Assembly (NCBI GenBank): GCA_024364805.1
Contig: CM044495.1
Location: 131,112,956-131,134,206 of the forward strand
DNA from: Euprymna scolopes
Taxonomy: Eukaryota > Mollusca > Cephalopoda > Sepiida > Sepiolidae
Direction: 5' to 3'
Length of the DNA: 21,251 nt
This document shows, piece after piece, positions 18,487 through 21,251 of this stretch (within the stretch, counting starts at the first letter, position 1; each line of letters begins with the position of its first letter). Made by a program: the position numbers and the translations under genes. Below the pieces are notes generated by a model. The model ran no database searches. It was not told where the DNA came from and worked only from the letters and a program-made list of their open reading frames with translations.

Positions 18487-19520
18487 CTTTTTTTTTTTAC
18501 ATAGGCGTCACCACTTATCAAGGCCGATAGGCCACTCAAGGATAAGGGTTAAAGAGTGTAGAGTAGTCAAAAGGACAATATAGTAATCGATAGTAATGGA
18601 AGTTCGGTAAATTTGTTAACTTAAGTGGAACGGCTCATCAGAAACTTGTTCACATTGGACTTGAAGACAACCATATTATAGACAGCTGGAAAGCAGGAAA
18701 ACGGAAGACAATTCCACAGGCGTGCGGTTCTAAGAAAGAAGCTTTGATCATGGAATCTATGTTTAGGTTTAGGTACAGATAAAGAGTGGGGAAAATTATT
18801 GATAATGTTTTCAGCTAGTCTAGTGTTTCTTGTGAAAGTTTGGCGAGGGAGGACCATAGATTGAAGCTCAGTTGAACACTTTCCATGAAAATAACGATAC
18901 AGCAGAGACAAACTCGCAACATCTCTTCTGTGAGATAGAGATTGCAGCGAAGAGAAAAGGACATCTCCCACCAGGCCATGAAGTCTATTTTGAACCCTGT
19001 CAAGGCAGGACAAGTCTTTTCTAGCAGCTCCTGCCCATATGTGGCAACAGTATTCCATCCTTGGACGTATTTGGCTCTTATATAGATAGAGAATTGCATC
19101 AGCAGTGAGATATCTACTGGATCGATAGAAGGATCATCCCACCATTTTTCCAGCGGCCTTGGCAACAGATTTGATATACGTGTTCCATTTAAGATCAGGA
19201 GTAAAGGTCAAGCCCAGAAGCCTGTCAAAACTTGAGGCCTCCCCAAGACGAGAGCCATTCATTTTAATTGATGCGAGATGGGGATCAGAACGTTTATGAT
19301 GTAAAGATAGAAGCTTGGTTTTAGATGCATTAAAAGTAACCAGCCACTCCTTTCCCCATTGTACAACGTGATCAAGATCAGAGGAGAGAGAATCGGAGAG
19401 AACTTGGTCGTTTACTGTCTTAGATGTGCTACCATAGATGGTAGTGTCGTCAGCAAAAATGTCTACGAATGGTGTAAGGATGTGATTTGGAAGATCATTA
19501 ATGTAGATCAGGAAAACTTA
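18487..19520 (-). mobile_element. Jockey/CR1-like LINE, best preserved 3' half
   Basis: On the minus strand the copy begins at VFLIYINDLP (19517), is 5'-truncated, and ends with the family 3' UTR and a poly(A) run at 18487. It is flanked on both sides by parts of another copy in the opposite orientation. It is the reference for the fragments at 10103-10892, 12930-13260, 13835-13919, 18025-18484 and 20611-20885. Confidence 0.9.
18621..19517 (-). pseudogene. Jockey/CR1-like reverse transcriptase, C-terminal 298 codons
   Basis: The frame runs from 19517 to TAA at 18621-18623 with a single stop, TGA at 19134-19136, in KMVG-stop-SFYRSSRYL. Blocks in order are FLIYINDLP, DIFADDTT (catalytic FADD at about 19446-19457), DLDHVVQWGKEWLVTFNASK (with KTKLLSLHHKR following), LLGLTFTPDLKW, LYLYKSQIRPRMEYCCHIW, SLSHRRDVASLSLLYRYFHG and FKSNVNKFLMSRST. 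These are the thumb and C-terminal signatures of Jockey/CR1-group LINEs. The N-terminal reverse-transcriptase motifs and the endonuclease are absent by truncation. One stop in about 900 bp implies a fairly recent insertion relative to its neighbours. Confidence 0.9.
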
Positions 19521-19588
19521 CATTAACCTTATGCTCGAGTAACCTTTGGGCCTTGATAAATGATGACTGCTTTGTAAAAAAAAATCTT
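19521..19588 (+). mobile_element. Jockey/CR1-like LINE tail, right part of split copy
   Basis: ATTAACCTTATGCTCGAGTA, ACCTTTGGGCCTTGATAAAT and GATGACTGCTTTGT plus A9 are the family tail on the plus strand. No coding part precedes it directly. It completes the copy begun at 18025-18484, with about 28 bp of the UTR missing across the junction. Confidence 0.8.
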
Positions 19589-20489
19589 AAAATTTATTTT
19601 CTGCGTATGAAGTTATGTGTTATTTAAAAGTCTATACAATATAATAAACATTACTTTAAAACTCACTGAAAGTTGGTTTGGCGGTAAAGTCATTTTTCAG
19701 AACGATAATGTGTCTTGTGACAGAGTAAAAAGGGATTAAATGTTTTCTTCTGGAAGAATATAAATTCAATGACGTAGCCAATGAAGTCTTGATTTAAATT
19801 CAATCGGAAATTGAAAATAGATTCTTTTTAAAAGTTGGCCCATGAGAAGGTCCATTAATCAAGAAAGATATTAACACCTCGACAAAGCTGTAACTACTTT
19901 TTAAAAGATGTATTAAGTTCGTGAAATTCGTACCTTTAATAATGAATTCTACATAGAACAAAAGAAAAGATGGAAACAATGTGCTCTTCATTGCAACTTG
20001 ATTACGTAGTATACTCTTCTCTATGAACACTGGTTTCAATACTGATATCTATCCCTCAATGTGTTACACAATGGATGGCCCTATGTCGGTAAACGATTAC
20101 ATCAGCTAGTGTTAATTTTGACTAGAGCGAACTAAGTTTAAATTAAAGTGGTACGAAGTTTGGGAAGTAAACCAGTTCCTACAAAAGATAACACGAAAGT
20201 GATGATCTTGAAGGTGAAGTTAAAGTAGATAAAAACAGAATAAAAACAGAGGGTGACAGTCGATACGGCGCATGATGTCGAGGTTGACAAAGAAATGGAG
20301 GTTTTTATGTAATTTCTTTATGGAACGCTGTGCGAAACATCGTTAATAATGTTGCAATTATCGTTTTGTAATTAAAAAAAGGTTAGAACTAAAGAACTAA
20401 AGAACTAAAGATCTAATGAATGTTACCTTTATTTTTTGTTCGAAATTCCGTCCACATCCGAGAGTTCAACAAGATGCGTATGAAAAATT
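19589..20489. other. No recognised gene
   Basis: AT-rich. A minus-strand frame at 19800-20039 is Phe/Ser/Leu-rich and unrecognised. A short tandem array of AACTAAAG lies at 20387-20412 (three units plus part). Nothing else is seen. Confidence 0.5.
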
Positions 20490-20570
20490 TTCGGAGTTTA
20501 CATCAGCCAAAACGTTGTGAGAATAGCACTCAAGATAAGAACAGTAGTTCGAATTAACCAAATAAGACAT
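20490..20570 (+). repeat. Relative of the repeat end at 11328-11410
   Basis: CAGCCAAAACGTTGTGAGAA, TAGCACTCAAGATAAGAAC and TAGTTCGAATTAACCAAATA match the sequence after the hammerhead-like hairpin at 11350. The CTGAAGA box and the stem are lost here, but the GTG-AGAATAG-CAC hairpin is kept with changed loop bases. Confidence 0.6.
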
Positions 20571-20610
20571 CAATATTGGGTATTTTGGAATATTTCACTC
20601 AGCGTGGCTG

Positions 20611-20885
20611 TTTGTTTACATAGGAGTCACCACTTATCAAGGTTCAGAGGCCACTGGAGGATAAGTTAAAGAGTGGACAATATCATAGGAATCGTTAGTA
20701 GTGTAAATTTGGTAAATTGGATTACTTAAGGGGAACGGCTCAGCAAGAACTTGACTTGAAGACGACCATATTGTAATAAGCTGGAAAGCAGGCAAACGGA
20801 AGGTGTGCAGTTAGAAGCTTTGTTTATGGAATCTACGTTTAGGTTTAGGCACGGATAAAGGCTTGGGCACAATTTCATAATTAAT
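20611..20885 (-). mobile_element. Jockey/CR1-like LINE 3' end
   Basis: On the minus strand it contains decayed C-terminal coding remnants and then the family tail with several small deletions (GGCCTCTGAACCTTGATAAG, TGGTGACTCCTATGTAAAC). A deletion removes about 20 bp of the coding region near 20750. It is truncated at about the position of PKPKHRFHDQ. Confidence 0.82.
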
Positions 20886-21219
20886 TTAAGAATTAGGTGT
20901 ATTTCGTTTAAAAAATTGTTGTTGTTTTTTTGTTTTGTTTTTTCATAAAACATATTCAAGAAAATACTGAATCCTAAAACTCTATAAACACCATGTGTTT
21001 CAAGGCTTGTTTTTCCAATTGACCATTCCACCGGTATGGTGATGAATATTTTCTGCATCGGTAAGGGCTTGTTCTTCATAATTACTATCCCAGAATTTGC
21101 TAACCAAGTGCCACCCCATAGTTTTTCGAGAATGAATGATGCCAACGCAATGTTATAAATAAACATATATAAGCGAATGTTCTCTAAGTGTTTTAGTTCC
21201 ATCTTTTTCGCCAGTAGAA
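20886..21219. other. No recognised feature
   Basis: AT-rich with TTGTTTTGTTTTTTC low complexity at about 20924-20944. A long minus-strand frame here (20726-21202) is partly LINE sequence and otherwise unrecognised. Confidence 0.5.

Positions 21220-21220
<1 letters not shown>

Positions 21221-21251
<31 letters not shown>
21221..21251. repeat. (TA)n microsatellite, cut by window end
   Basis: At least 31 bp of pure TA running off the window edge. Confidence 0.95.

Overview
This looks like intergenic or intronic DNA from an animal, most likely a mollusc and plausibly a cephalopod. The reasons are strong AT richness, long (TA)n, (TC)n and (CA)n arrays, and a dense pile of decayed LINEs, Helitrons, MITEs and short SINE-like repeats. 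The species guess is inference from repeat content only. I found no convincing host protein gene, no intact tRNA or rRNA gene and no prokaryotic feature. One 53-codon reading frame with a good AUG context (17644-17805) is the only candidate for a host exon.

Layout. 1-600: (CA)n, a tiny hairpin element and featureless DNA. 601-3152: a badly decayed RTE-type LINE with endonuclease, reverse transcriptase, C-terminal zinc fingers and an (ATC)n tail, followed directly by a Helitron-like 5' end (3152-3445) and a (TA)n array. 3530-5100: featureless apart from simple repeats. 5108-5299: a neat hAT-like MITE with target duplications. 5762-5950: the first 5S-rRNA-derived SINE. 6301-6610: a mariner terminal repeat, (TA)n and (TC)n. 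6751-6776: a hammerhead-like motif. 7730-8118: a second hAT-type MITE. 8730-8795: a tRNA-like SINE head. From 9080 to the end the window is dominated by 3' fragments of one LINE family (Jockey/CR1-like, FADD reverse transcriptase), with six or seven pieces on both strands, mixed with Helitron pieces, three more 5S-derived SINEs, a mariner transposase scrap and two relatives of a second hammerhead-like sequence.

The pieces do not form a pathway. They record successive transposition. The clearest relationships are one LINE copy nested in the 3' UTR of an opposite-strand sister (18025-19588), two Helitron copies in opposite orientation forming a long inverted repeat (14731-16050), and a 5S-derived SINE at the point where the second Helitron stops. 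The most unusual items are the four-copy 5S-derived SINE family and the hammerhead-like motifs. Neither amounts to a demonstrated new system.
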